64,000 nt of DNA from Paenibacillus sp. LS1 (GCF_026013365.1 NZ_JAPDOE010000018.1:1-64000), one strand, 5' to 3'. Shown: positions 7,761 to 16,077, numbered from the stretch's first letter. Made by a program: numbers and translations. The notes: a model not told the origin generated them from the letters alone.

Positions 7761-8204
7761 ATGAAAATCAATCCTGGATTCAGACCGATTCAGAGCGGGA
7801 TCAGTTCTACTGATTCAGGTTCCAAACCGGTTCAATCCAAAAATTTCTCTGATATGATGAACCACCAGGGTGAACGAGCCTCACAAGCTGAACTGAATCG
7901 CCGGTTTAGTGAAATCCAGCTTCAGGGTGATCGCTTGGCACGTTCCATGACGATTCGTGAACTGAAGGCGTATAAGCAACTTGTTAAAAGGTTCCTGGAA
8001 GAGACCGTTCGTCGCGGTGTATCCATGAAAGAGACAAGGGGTTGGGATCGTCGTGGTAGAGGCAAGCGGTACAAGCTGATTGATGAAATTGACTCCGCTC
8101 TGTTATCCATGGCTGATGAACTGCTGGATACAGAAGAAGGAAAAATCTCTCTATTACAACAAGTAGGCGAAATTCGGGGGATGCTTATTAATTTAAGCTT
8201 CTGA
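7761..8204 (+). CDS. yaaR: YaaR family protein (DUF327)
   Basis: The 147-residue protein is predicted to be soluble and helical, with a disordered Ser/Gln-rich N-terminus (about residues 1-45) followed by the conserved core ELKAYKQLVKRFLEETV...RGRGKRYKLIDEID. The family is found in Firmicutes beside holB; its molecular role is not established. The Shine-Dalgarno is weak and 11 bases before the ATG (AAAGCGGG). It ends nine bases before holB, whose ribosome site overlaps its stop region, so translation is probably coupled. No catalytic motif is visible. Confidence 0.88.
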   Translation: MKINPGFRPIQSGISSTDSGSKPVQSKNFSDMMNHQGERASQAELNRRFSEIQLQGDRLARSMTIRELKAYKQLVKRFLEETVRRGVSMKETRGWDRRGRGKRYKLIDEIDSALLSMADELLDTEEGKISLLQQVGEIRGMLINLSF

Positions 8205-8213
8205 GGAGGAAGT

Positions 8214-9185
8214 ATGTCCTTTCAACAGATTATGGGTCAACAAGCGGCCAAGCAAATGTTACAGAGCAGTTTGAGACGTCAGGCCATAAGCCATGCGTAT
8301 TTGTTTAGCGGGCCATCCGGAAGCGGGCAACGGAAGACGGCAATTACCTTTGCCAAAGCAATTTTCTGTACAGAGCTTGAAGATGACGCGTGCGGGCAGT
8401 GTCTTGAATGTCGTAAGGTGGAACATGGTAACCATCCGGATCTAACCATGCTTGCACCAGATGGAAACAACATTAAAATAGATCAAATCCGGGATCTGCA
8501 GCGTATCTTTTCATATCGATCTGAGGCAGGCCATCCCAAAGTATATATTATAGAACAAGCCGAGAAAATGACGGTGCAGGCAGCGAACAGTCTGCTGAAG
8601 TTTCTGGAGGAACCACAGGTTCCCGCAGTCGGCATCCTGATTACAGATAATGGACAGGCCATGTTGCCTACGATCCGTTCACGCTCCCAATTGGTGCCGT
8701 TCAGTGCACTGAATCCGGAGGAGATGTTACAATCTCTGATTGAAGAAGGGCACCCTGCCAATCTGGCTCGCTCTGCCGTCCATTTAGCGTCAGGATTGGA
8801 AGCATGTAGAGAAATTCTCCAGCAGAATTGGTTTGCAGAAATTAGAAACGTAATGTTACAATTAGGGAAGGAGTCCCTGGGTAGAGGAAGTACATCATTG
8901 ATCTCTGCACAGCAGAAGCTTTTTAAAACCGGACTCTCTGAACACCTGGACATGTTACTTAGTTTGTTCCATCTATGGTTTAGGGACATGCTGTATGTTC
9001 AGTACGATAGGCATGAACATATCGTTTTTATAGATCAGTTAGACATGCTATCTCAGTTGGCACATACCCGCAGCACAGAGCAGTGGGTCTCCTATATGGA
9101 TATGGCCGCGGCATGCAGAAAAAAATTGCGTTTCAACGTCAATGGCCAGCTTTGTCTGGAGCAATTTTTGATCGGTTTGGCATAA
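8214..9185 (+). CDS. holB: DNA polymerase III subunit delta prime
   Basis: HolB is the delta prime subunit of the clamp loader, which places the DnaN sliding clamp on DNA. The 323-residue protein begins with the AAA+ motif MSFQQIMGQQ. It has a degenerate P-loop (GPSGSGQRKT, residues 33-42, no canonical GK), four cysteines of the zinc module (C52, C60, C63, C66), and the conserved EQAEKMTVQAANSLLKFLEEP helix near the sensor region. The degenerate nucleotide site is normal for delta prime. The Shine-Dalgarno GAGGAGG is nine bases after the yaaR stop, indicating an operon. Length is typical of Firmicutes. Confidence 0.94.
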   Translation: MSFQQIMGQQAAKQMLQSSLRRQAISHAYLFSGPSGSGQRKTAITFAKAIFCTELEDDACGQCLECRKVEHGNHPDLTMLAPDGNNIKIDQIRDLQRIFSYRSEAGHPKVYIIEQAEKMTVQAANSLLKFLEEPQVPAVGILITDNGQAMLPTIRSRSQLVPFSALNPEEMLQSLIEEGHPANLARSAVHLASGLEACREILQQNWFAEIRNVMLQLGKESLGRGSTSLISAQQKLFKTGLSEHLDMLLSLFHLWFRDMLYVQYDRHEHIVFIDQLDMLSQLAHTRSTEQWVSYMDMAAACRKKLRFNVNGQLCLEQFLIGLA

Positions 9186-9303
9186 GACTGGGAGAAGGCA
9201 GCGTTAGCTCCAATCATATGCAAACGGTTATAACTTCGGCCGGGTTCCCTAAGAAGACAGGGCTTCAGACGAAGTGGGGTTGGCTTACAAGGGGGTTAAT
9301 TTT

Positions 9304-10104
9304 TTGTACAGTGTAGTGGGTGTCCGTTTCAAAAAAGCGGGCAAAATTTATTACTTCGATCCCCTGGACCTTCCCATTGAGAAAGAAAACTGCGTTATCG
9401 TGGAGACAGCGCGGGGGGTTGAGTACGGTAAGGTTGTCGTAGGTAAGAAGGAAGTGGGCGAGTCCGATGTGGTGTTGCCGCTGAAGAAAGTCATCCGCGT
9501 TGCGGGCGAGACAGATGCCCGTGTGGTTGATGAGAACAAGCGTGCAGCCAAAGAAGCATTCGGTACTTGTTTAAATAAAATCAAAGACCATGGCCTCAAA
9601 ATGAAGCTGGTTGATGTGGAATTTACGTTTGATCGCAATAAAATTATATTTTATTTTACAGCTGAAGGAAGAGTTGATTTCCGGGAGCTGGTCAAGGATC
9701 TGGCAAGTATTTTCCGGACACGAATCGAGCTGAGACAGATTGGTGTACGTGATGAAGCGAAGATGCTTGGCGGAATCGGACCTTGCGGCCGTGTGTTGTG
9801 TTGTTCTTCCTGGCTGGGAGACTTTGAGCCGGTATCAATCAAGATGGCTAAAGATCAGAGCCTGTCACTGAATCCGACGAAAATTTCAGGGTTGTGCGGA
9901 AGACTCATGTGCTGTCTGAAATTTGAGCATGATAACTATGAAAGTGTGAGAGAAGAACTTCCGGCTGTAGGCAAATTGGTCGTCACCTCATTGGGTGAAG
10001 GAAAAGTTGTCGGAATTAATGCCGGTAGCCGCACAGTCCATGTTCAACTGTTCGACATCAGTAAAGTCAAAGAACTTCCGCTGGATGACGTCGTTATCAA
10101 GTAA
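9304..10104 (+). CDS. ricT: RicT (YaaT), PSP1-domain regulator of RNA processing and development
   Basis: RicT forms the Y-complex with RicA and RicF. In B. subtilis it carries Fe-S clusters, works with RNase Y in mRNA maturation, and promotes biofilm, competence and sporulation. The 266-residue protein shows the PSP1 domain with GPCGRVLCCSSWL and SGLCGRLMCCLKFE, the cysteine-rich motifs that ligate clusters. TTG 9304 lies eight bases after AAGGGGG and yields MYSVVGVRFKKAGKIYYF, which matches the B. subtilis N-terminus; the upstream ATG at 9274 adds ten residues without a ribosome site. It lies between holB and yabA as in Bacillus. Confidence 0.94.
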   Translation: MYSVVGVRFKKAGKIYYFDPLDLPIEKENCVIVETARGVEYGKVVVGKKEVGESDVVLPLKKVIRVAGETDARVVDENKRAAKEAFGTCLNKIKDHGLKMKLVDVEFTFDRNKIIFYFTAEGRVDFRELVKDLASIFRTRIELRQIGVRDEAKMLGGIGPCGRVLCCSSWLGDFEPVSIKMAKDQSLSLNPTKISGLCGRLMCCLKFEHDNYESVREELPAVGKLVVTSLGEGKVVGINAGSRTVHVQLFDISKVKELPLDDVVIK

Positions 10105-10132
10105 ACCATAAAGGTTGCTTCGGGGTGGAAAC

Positions 10133-10501
10133 TTGGAAAAGAAAAATCTGTTTACGCACATTCATGAAATGGAAACCCAATTGGGTCAGTTGCACGGTGA
10201 TTTAGGAGAGTTAAAAATGATTGTGAAGGAGCTGCTTGAGGATAATCAGCGGCTTACCATCGAGAATGAGCAGTTACGCAAGCTGCTCAAGCGTGAAGCT
10301 CCGGCAGATCTGCCGATCTCCTCAGCACTCGCTCCTGTAGCAAGACCAGCAGGTCCGGCTACAGGTGAAGATGTTGTGGGTGAAGGTTATGATAACCTGG
10401 CCCGGTTGTATCACGAAGGCTTCCATATCTGCAACGTCTATTATGGACATCTGCGGACGGAAGGCGATTGTCTGTTCTGCCTGTCTTTTTTGAATAAATG
10501 A
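10133..10501 (+). CDS. yabA: replication initiation control protein YabA
   Basis: YabA binds DnaA and DnaN and restrains re-initiation. The 122-residue protein has an N-terminal leucine-zipper coiled coil (about residues 1-55), an Ala/Pro linker, and the C-terminal zinc domain with H...H..C and CLFC in the last 30 residues (HEGFHICNVYYGHL...DCLFC). TTG 10133 is placed six bases after GGGGTGG and gives MEKKNLF, close to the B. subtilis start; a TTG at 10115 overlaps that ribosome site. It ends just before a strong terminator, closing the tmk-yabA group. The DnaA-box cluster at 1029-1122 lies 9 kb upstream. Confidence 0.94.
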   Translation: MEKKNLFTHIHEMETQLGQLHGDLGELKMIVKELLEDNQRLTIENEQLRKLLKREAPADLPISSALAPVARPAGPATGEDVVGEGYDNLARLYHEGFHICNVYYGHLRTEGDCLFCLSFLNK

Positions 10502-10504
10502 AGT

Positions 10505-10533
10505 GACCGTAGGGATCCCCTACGGTTTTTTTT
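10505..10533 (+). terminator. intrinsic terminator after yabA
   Basis: ACCGTAGG pairs with CCTACGGT (10506-10527) around a short loop and is followed by eight T in total. It starts four bases after the yabA stop. Confidence 0.92.
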
Positions 10534-10596
10534 CAAGGTTACAAACCTAAACTTAACGAACATGAGATATAGAGTACCGGAGGATGAGCGTAACAT

Positions 10597-11376
10597 ATGA
10601 AAGCAAATGAAGTAGTGTTACATGAGTCAGAGCGGATTGATGATCTGCTCTCTCATGATCTGAGAATCATTCAAAGTGATGAAGTATTCAGTTTTTCGAT
10701 GGATGCGGTATTGTTGGCTCGGTTTGCTTCCGTACCTAAACGGGGACGTGTGCTTGATTTGTGTACGGGTAACGGGGTGGTTCCCATTCTACTTACAACG
10801 CGTACGCAGGCTAGTCTGGAAGGAATTGAGATTCAGCCACGTTTGGCTGATATGGCGCGTCGCAGTGTGCAATTAAATGAACTGGATGAGTCGATTATGA
10901 TTCGTGAAGGTGATTTGCGAGAACTGGTGAAAGAAACGGGTCACGCTGTCTATGATGCAATAACGGTTAATCCCCCATACATGCCTCTGAATGGAAGTGA
11001 TCTCAAGATGAACACACATCAGGCTATGGCACGTCATGAGATCGGATGTACCCTGGAAGAAGTGATTCAGGCTTGCAGTCGACTTGTACGTAATGGCGGC
11101 AAAGTATCGATGGTTCATCGTCCACAGCGTCTTGCAGAGATTATCTCGCTCATGCGCGAATATAAGCTGGAGCCCAAACGGATTCGGATGGTACATCCCC
11201 GTGCTCATCTGGAAGCCAACATGGTATTAATTGAAGGCATGAAAGATGGTAAACCCGAAGTAAGGATGCTTCCTCCACTCATTGTCTACAATGAAGAGGG
11301 GAAATACTGCGAAGAGATTATGGATATTTACTATGGTCAGCAACATGCTGAGCGCACAACGAAGGGAGGACTTTAG
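10597..11376 (+). CDS. trmN6: tRNA1(Val) (adenine(37)-N6)-methyltransferase family protein (YabB)
   Basis: The 259-residue protein is a class I SAM-dependent N6-adenine methyltransferase: the SAM-binding motif VLDLCTGNGVVPILL near residues 49-63 and the catalytic NPPY (residues 125-128) are present. The family (YfiC/TrmN6, YabB in Bacillus) modifies adenine 37 of tRNA in E. coli; the exact target here is inferred from family. The stop codon directly abuts the ATG of rsmI, so the two genes are translationally coupled. The GIY-YIG gene yazA, which lies between them in B. subtilis, is absent. Confidence 0.9.
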   Translation: MKANEVVLHESERIDDLLSHDLRIIQSDEVFSFSMDAVLLARFASVPKRGRVLDLCTGNGVVPILLTTRTQASLEGIEIQPRLADMARRSVQLNELDESIMIREGDLRELVKETGHAVYDAITVNPPYMPLNGSDLKMNTHQAMARHEIGCTLEEVIQACSRLVRNGGKVSMVHRPQRLAEIISLMREYKLEPKRIRMVHPRAHLEANMVLIEGMKDGKPEVRMLPPLIVYNEEGKYCEEIMDIYYGQQHAERTTKGGL

Positions 11377-12261
11377 ATGACTTTGCATATTCAGAAAAGC
11401 TATGTAGACCAGCCTGAAGGCTCGGGCAAGCTGTATCTGGTTGGAACACCCATTGGTAATCTGGAGGACATGACCTTCCGGGCCATCAAGACTTTGCAGA
11501 GCTGTGACATCATCGCAGCAGAGGATACACGCCAGACCCGAAAGCTGCTTACCCATTTTGAAATTACACCGTCGATGTTGTTTAGTTATCACGAGCATAA
11601 TAAGGGAGCAAGTGGCCCTGAACTGATACGCTATATAATAGAAGGAAAAAATCTGGCACTCGTCAGTGATGCCGGTCTGCCAGCCATTTCAGACCCTGGT
11701 TCCGACCTTGTACAGCTTGCGCTGGAAGCCGGAGTAACGGTCATTCCCATCCCTGGACCCAATGCTGCGTTGTCTGCTCTGATCGTGTCCGGATTACCGA
11801 CGGAGCGTTTTACATTCGGCGGTTTTTTGCCGCGGGAGAAAAAGGACATGCGAAAAGTGCTGGAGGCTTTTGACGAATCCAACGGGACTTTGTTATTTTA
11901 TGAATCACCTCACCGTATTCGAAAAACATTAGTCCATCTCGAAGAAATTCTGGGTGATCGCTCGATTGTCCTGGCTCGTGAACTAACCAAGCGTCATGAG
12001 GAATTCGCAAGGGGCAGTGTAAAGGAATGCATAGACTGGCTTGAAGAGCATCCACCTCTTGGTGAGTACTGTTTGCTGGTAGAAGGCATTAGGGAAGAGG
12101 AGCGTAAGGCTGAGCGCGAAGCATGGTGGCAGCTCATGTCGCTTGCGGATCATGTCAGTCATTATGAGGGTGAAGGACATAACCGCAAAGATGCGATGAA
12201 AAAAACGGCAACCGATCGTGGTCTGACGAAGCGGGATGTATATAATGCGTTAATCGAGTAG
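11377..12261 (+). CDS. rsmI: 16S rRNA (cytidine(1402)-2'-O)-methyltransferase
   Basis: RsmI methylates the 2'-OH of C1402 in the ribosomal decoding centre. The 294-residue protein has the tetrapyrrole-methylase-like fold with LYLVGTPIGNLEDMTFRA near the start, AEDTRQTRKLL, the glycine-rich SDAGLPAISDPG and IPGPNAALSALIVSGLPTERF. GGGAGGA in the end of the upstream gene serves as the Shine-Dalgarno. It is the second gene of a two-gene RNA modification operon. A hairpin without T run (12346-12383) follows, so the 3' end is not clear. Confidence 0.95.
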   Translation: MTLHIQKSYVDQPEGSGKLYLVGTPIGNLEDMTFRAIKTLQSCDIIAAEDTRQTRKLLTHFEITPSMLFSYHEHNKGASGPELIRYIIEGKNLALVSDAGLPAISDPGSDLVQLALEAGVTVIPIPGPNAALSALIVSGLPTERFTFGGFLPREKKDMRKVLEAFDESNGTLLFYESPHRIRKTLVHLEEILGDRSIVLARELTKRHEEFARGSVKECIDWLEEHPPLGEYCLLVEGIREEERKAEREAWWQLMSLADHVSHYEGEGHNRKDAMKKTATDRGLTKRDVYNALIE

Positions 12262-12437
12262 CTGATTTAACCGAATATCTTCTGTCATGGGGAACATAAC
12301 CTGAAAAGAACCTTATTCCCAACCTTAGTGGAATCTTAAGAAAGCAGAGCGGTTCAAAAGATCCAAATAAAATTCACCGCTCTCTCTCGGCTCGCGTGTG
12401 ACAGCCCCATTTTGGGTAATGCAACCCATAACAGGGC

Positions 12438-12478
12438 AAAAAAAATACCTTCCACGGTGGGGTTCACACCGGGAAGGC
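12438..12478 (-). terminator. intrinsic terminator of abrB (minus strand)
   Basis: Read on the minus strand, CCTTCC...GGAAGG with an inner GGTG/CACC dyad is followed by a run of eight T. On the + strand this appears as eight A before the stem. It lies 65 bp after the abrB stop. Confidence 0.8.
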
Positions 12479-12542
12479 CATTAAGGAATATTAAAAAGGT
12501 TAGAAATAACAATTTAGATAAGTCCAGTATACCTGGTTTTTC

Positions 12543-12797
12543 TTATTTTGTCACAGGTGCAGGGATTTCGGAAATACATTCGTTACAAACAATTTTACCT
12601 TTGAAGTAAGTAACGTTCTCTGCATTACCACAGAAGATACAAGCAGGCTCGTATTTTTTCAACATGATGCGCTCGCCGTCAACATAGATTTCCAGAGCAT
12701 CTTTTTCACCAATACCGAGCGTACGGCGCAATTCAATTGGAATAACTACCCGTCCCAGTTCGTCCACTTTTCTTACAATACCTGTTGATTTCATCAT
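12543..12797 (-). CDS. abrB: AbrB family transition-state regulator with a CxxC-CxxC tail
   Basis: The 84-residue protein opens with the AbrB swapped-hairpin DNA-binding domain (STGIVRKVDELGRVVIPIELRRTLGIGEKDALEIYVDGE), almost the same as B. subtilis AbrB, which represses stationary-phase genes during growth. The second half differs: two CxxC pairs (CIFC near residue 53 and CNEC near 70) form a zinc-knuckle-like tail in place of the usual multimerisation domain. Two adjacent ATG codons are possible starts. A sigma-A promoter with a Spo0A box just downstream (12838-12896) and its own terminator show a monocistronic, Spo0A-controlled unit, as in Bacillus. Whether the cysteines bind zinc is inference. 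Confidence 0.92.
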   Translation of the reverse strand: MMKSTGIVRKVDELGRVVIPIELRRTLGIGEKDALEIYVDGERIMLKKYEPACIFCGNAENVTYFKGKIVCNECISEIPAPVTK

Positions 12798-12837
12798 TAT
12801 AATCAGTGCTCCTCTCAGCTAACTATCATTGTCATTA

Positions 12838-12896
12838 TTCGACATTATTTTATGTTTTATGATACTCATCATACCAACGATTCCCAAAACAGTCAA
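12838..12896 (-). promoter_or_regulatory. abrB promoter with Spo0A box
   Basis: On the minus strand, -35 TTGACT (12891-12896) and -10 TATGAT (12868-12873) are separated by 17 bp. A perfect Spo0A box TGTCGAA (12838-12844) lies about 20 bp after the expected start site, where Spo0A~P binding would block transcription as known for B. subtilis abrB. Two direct TTAAAATTA repeats sit upstream of the -35. Confidence 0.8.
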
Positions 12897-12993
12897 CCTT
12901 AAAATTAGCTTAAAATTAAGGCTGTTTTTCACAAGGTTACTGGTGGTAAGGGATTGAAAGCTGTTTTTCGTATTTAAACATCAATGTCAGCTT

Positions 12994-13053
12994 TGTCGAT
13001 TTGGAAAACGACAAAACTACGTTATTCGACAAAGTTCGTCATGTTGTGTCGAA
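12994..13053. promoter_or_regulatory. cluster of Spo0A-box-like sites upstream of the HD gene
   Basis: Perfect boxes lie at 13025-13031 (TTCGACA, minus) and 13047-13053 (TGTCGAA, plus), forming a convergent pair. Weaker half sites lie at 12994-13000 (TGTCGAT) and 13007-13013 (AACGACA), themselves part of a TTTGTCG/CGACAAA dyad. A clear -35/-10 pair for the HD gene could not be fixed. Confidence 0.5.
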
Positions 13054-13115
13054 TCTTTGATGAATTGTAGAGATCAAAGCGTTAATATAAAGAGAAATTA
13101 AAGGAGTGAGTCGAC

Positions 13116-14393
13116 ATGGAACAACGTTTAACGGAAGAGAAAGTGTTTAAAGATCCGGTACATAATTACATTCACGTGCAAGATCCAGTTATATGGGAGT
13201 TAATCAACACCCCCGAATTTCAGCGTTTACGCCGGATTCGGCAGTTGGGGACTTCTTATCTTACCTTTCATGGAGCAGAGCATAGTCGATTCTCACACTC
13301 ACTGGGTGTTTATGAGATTACGCGCAAGATCATCTCTCAATTTGAAAGAAGTCATTATTCGGATTGGCCGAAGGAAGAAAAGATTGTAGCTCTGTGCGCA
13401 GCTTTACTTCATGATCTTGGGCATGGGCCATTCTCTCACTCCATAGAAGAAGCTTTTGACATGAATCACGAAGATTGGACTTGTCGCATCATTACAGGTG
13501 ATACCGAAGTAGGGGCGATCTTAAGACGGTATGCTCCTGATTTTCCTGAGAAAGTGGCTTCTGTGATTCAAAAAACGTATGAGCAGCCGATTGTGGTCAA
13601 TCTGGTGACCAGCCCTCTTGATGCGGACCGAATGGATTATTTGCTCAGGGATGCTTATTTTACAGGAGTAAATTACGGAACAATCGACCTTGATCGTATC
13701 CTTCGTATGCTGCGCCCTTATCATGGACGAATTGTAGTCAAAGATTCAGGTATGCATGCTGTGGAGGATTACTTAATGTCTCGATATCAGATGTATTGGC
13801 AGATTTACTTCCATCCGGTAACCCGCAGTTCCGAAATTATATTGCGGCAAATATTCAAGCGAGCGAAAACACTTATACAGGATGGTTTTCAATTCCGCTT
13901 CATGATCGATCCACTACCTCAATTATTTGAAGGAGAACTATCGGTAGAGGAATATCTGCAGTTGGATGAAGCTTTAATACAGACGGCATTTACGCAGTGG
14001 CGCAAGGAGGACGATGCTGTTCTGAGTGAGTTATGCGAACGTTTTATGGATCGCAAGTTATATAAGTATGTAGAGCTTGAACAGACCGACTTGACAATGA
14101 TGGAAGAGATTCGGGAAGCATTTGTTCAGGCTGGTCTCAATCCCGAATATGATCTTGAAATTGATTTTCCATCGGATAATCCGTATGATGTGTTTCGTCC
14201 GGATGAATCCACGGATAAGCAGATTCTTCTGCTCGATCGACAGGACAAGTTACATGAGTTGTCAGAAGTATCCGACATTGTCCGTTCCATCAGTGGGATG
14301 CATCGGGGAAAACATCATTTGTATTACCCGCAAAACAAGGTGGATGCGATTATTCACGAATTACCGTCCCATATACGCCCCTATTTCTTGTAA
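13116..14393 (+). CDS. HD-domain phosphohydrolase (YwfO-like)
   Basis: The 425-residue protein begins with VFKDPVHNYIHV and has the HD metal site: H56 in HGAEHSRFSHSLG, H99-D100 in HDLGHGPFSH, and a later conserved aspartate in SPLDADRMDYLLRD. This pattern is that of dGTPase-like HD hydrolases of the YwfO type; substrates reported for relatives are nucleoside triphosphates, but none can be assigned here. The Shine-Dalgarno AAAGGAG lies 11 bases before the ATG. It occupies the place of metS in B. subtilis. The upstream Spo0A-like boxes suggest stationary-phase or sporulation control (inference). Confidence 0.88.
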   Translation: MEQRLTEEKVFKDPVHNYIHVQDPVIWELINTPEFQRLRRIRQLGTSYLTFHGAEHSRFSHSLGVYEITRKIISQFERSHYSDWPKEEKIVALCAALLHDLGHGPFSHSIEEAFDMNHEDWTCRIITGDTEVGAILRRYAPDFPEKVASVIQKTYEQPIVVNLVTSPLDADRMDYLLRDAYFTGVNYGTIDLDRILRMLRPYHGRIVVKDSGMHAVEDYLMSRYQMYWQIYFHPVTRSSEIILRQIFKRAKTLIQDGFQFRFMIDPLPQLFEGELSVEEYLQLDEALIQTAFTQWRKEDDAVLSELCERFMDRKLYKYVELEQTDLTMMEEIREAFVQAGLNPEYDLEIDFPSDNPYDVFRPDESTDKQILLLDRQDKLHELSEVSDIVRSISGMHRGKHHLYYPQNKVDAIIHELPSHIRPYFL

Positions 14394-14726
14394 TGATGAA
14401 GGTAACACTTGGTGAAGAATTTCGAGTTCAAAAGACTTTCTAAAAGAGCTATTTTTCATGATACAGTAATCTGCTTTAATGGGGAGTATATGTAGATCGA
14501 CATAATTTTGTAAAAGATAATAGATGCAGTCATCATAAGTAGCAATATATAGATCTAAATATCCGTGTATATTCTATATATTGTAGTTTGTGAAGAAAAG
14601 AGTGTAAGAATGGAAATCCAAGTATTTTTATAAAATTTTCTTTATGAATGATTTAAATATTGGATTTTATAAATTAAATTACCAAAAGAAGATAGTCGTT
14701 AGTTCGACATGAAGGGAGATACAAAC
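14394..14726. other. AT-rich spacer before tatD
   Basis: No gene, RNA or clear promoter was found. The stretch is strongly AT-rich (poly-AT near 14560-14690). Confidence 0.5.
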
Positions 14727-15497
14727 ATGATGCTGTTCGACACACACACACATCTGGATGCACCACAATTCGACGAGGACCGCGAGGACATGATTCAACG
14801 TGCCGTGGACGCGGGGGTTGGTCGCATGATCAACATTGGTTTTAACCGAGAGACGATTCCAACCACAATGAAACTGGCCGAAACATATGACTTTATATAT
14901 GCAGCAGTAGGGTGGCATCCGGTAGACGCGATCACGATGCAGGAGGGCGATCTGGAGTGGATTGCATCATTATGCAAGCATGAAAAAGTGGTTGCGATCG
15001 GTGAGATTGGATTGGATTATCACTGGGATACTTCACCGAAGGAAGTGCAACATCGCGTATTACGACAACAAATTGCTTTGGCGCGTGAAGTGAATATGCC
15101 GATTGTCATCCACAATCGGGATGCGCACGAAGATATTATAAGAATTTTGCGTGAAGAGAAGGCGGGCGAGGTTGGTGGTGTGATGCACTCATTCTCTGGC
15201 AGCTGGGAAACAGCAAAAAGTTGTCTCGATATGGGCTTCCATCTGTCCTTCGGTGGTCCAATCACATTCAAAAATGCCAAGCAGCCAAAAGAGGTCCTGG
15301 AGAAGGTTCCTATGGACCGGTTTTTCATTGAAACAGATGCGCCATATCTGACACCTCATCCGTACCGTGGAAAACGAAATGAGACAGCGCATGTACGTCT
15401 GGTTGCAGAGGCAGCTGCGGAAATTAAAGGCATTTCGGTAGAGGAAATTGCTGCAATAACAACCAAAAATGCCATGGAACGATTTGGCATTCGTTAA
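14727..15497 (+). CDS. tatD: TatD family metal-dependent hydrolase (deoxyribonuclease)
   Basis: The 256-residue TIM-barrel protein has the metal-binding DTHTHLD (residues 5-11), AIGEIGLDYHWD, VIHNRDAHED and FIETDAPYLTPHPYRGKRNE motifs typical of TatD DNases. Relatives act as 3' exonucleases in DNA repair or as general hydrolases. ATG 14727 follows AAGGGAG by eight bases; an ATG at 14709 overlaps that site. Length matches B. subtilis YabD. It precedes yabE and rnmV in the conserved order, but the long spacer with riboswitch shows that yabE is a separate unit. Confidence 0.93.
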   Translation: MMLFDTHTHLDAPQFDEDREDMIQRAVDAGVGRMINIGFNRETIPTTMKLAETYDFIYAAVGWHPVDAITMQEGDLEWIASLCKHEKVVAIGEIGLDYHWDTSPKEVQHRVLRQQIALAREVNMPIVIHNRDAHEDIIRILREEKAGEVGGVMHSFSGSWETAKSCLDMGFHLSFGGPITFKNAKQPKEVLEKVPMDRFFIETDAPYLTPHPYRGKRNETAHVRLVAEAAAEIKGISVEEIAAITTKNAMERFGIR

Positions 15498-15619
15498 AAA
15501 AACGAGTAAATCAGGTGAAATAGAGAGTTAAGCGGAGTTAATTTGCTCTTTGATCCAAATAAATCAAGAATATTACAATATTTTAACCAAATATTCAGAA
15601 AAACGTACTTGATCAATGC

Positions 15620-15649
15620 TTTACAACATGCATCAAAACAGGATATCAT
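15620..15649 (+). promoter_or_regulatory. probable sigma-A promoter of the riboswitch-yabE unit
   Basis: TTTACA (15620-15625) and TATCAT (15644-15649), each 5 of 6 to consensus, are 18 bp apart. The site lies about 95 bp before the riboswitch. Confidence 0.5.
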
Positions 15650-15743
15650 CTTTTCAGTGAATTGTTGTGCGGAAAATTGGACAGATGTTCGGGGGATGAA
15701 CAAAGGGACACTTTCCGAGGAAACAACATTACTTTCATGAATC

Positions 15744-16000
15744 AGTCTCGCTGAGTCTCCGTTAACGGAGAGCGGGGGAACCAATAGGGCTTAAACATCG
15801 GTGTATTTGGCCGATGCGCATCGTTCGCTGACCCAAAAGCAGCGAAAAGATCTGCGAAGCCGTATTTGATTTCTTCTTTGGGTCTCGGGGTGAATTCAAG
15901 GGCGTCCGCCATGAGCGGGTGACCCAAGATAGGGCGGCTCTCTTTCGCCCGAACCCGACAGCTAACCTCGCAAGCGGAAAAAGAGAGGCAACCTCGTGCA
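15744..16000 (+). promoter_or_regulatory. cyclic-di-AMP riboswitch (ydaO-yuaA class)
   Basis: The hallmark conserved blocks are present in order: GAGAGCGGGGGAACCAAT (around 15768-15785), TCGGGGTGAATTC (around 15884), CCCGAACCCGACAGCTAACCTCG (15948-15970) and the closing AAAGAGAGGCAACCT. This class binds c-di-AMP and turns off the downstream gene. Between the first and second blocks there is a longer variable arm than in B. subtilis ydaO. A terminator hairpin follows at 16029, then yabE, a known type of target for this class (cell-wall remodelling genes). Boundaries are approximate. Confidence 0.93.
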
Positions 16001-16028
16001 TGAATTTCCGATATTCAAAATCATTCGG

Positions 16029-16077
16029 AAGCCACGAAAGAGTTCCTCTTACACTCTTTCTTTGGCTTTTTTGTTTT
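16029..16077 (+). terminator. riboswitch expression-platform terminator
   Basis: AAGCCA and GAAAGAG (16029-16042) pair with CTCTTTC and TGGCTT (16054-16068) around a loop and are followed by a T run (TTTTTTGTTTTT). It would stop transcription before yabE when c-di-AMP is bound. Confidence 0.88.

Noticed and set aside
12412..12609. 65-codon + strand frame opposite the abrB 3' end
   Set aside because: It reads through the abrB terminator and the abrB coding region in antisense; no ribosome site.
14734..14740. Spo0A box TTCGACA inside tatD and another at 14703
   Set aside because: Seven-base matches within or at the start of a coding region, with no paired site or promoter; probably chance.
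15543..15740. 65-codon frame in the yabE leader
   Set aside because: It overlaps the promoter and leads into the riboswitch; no ribosome site and no protein-like composition.
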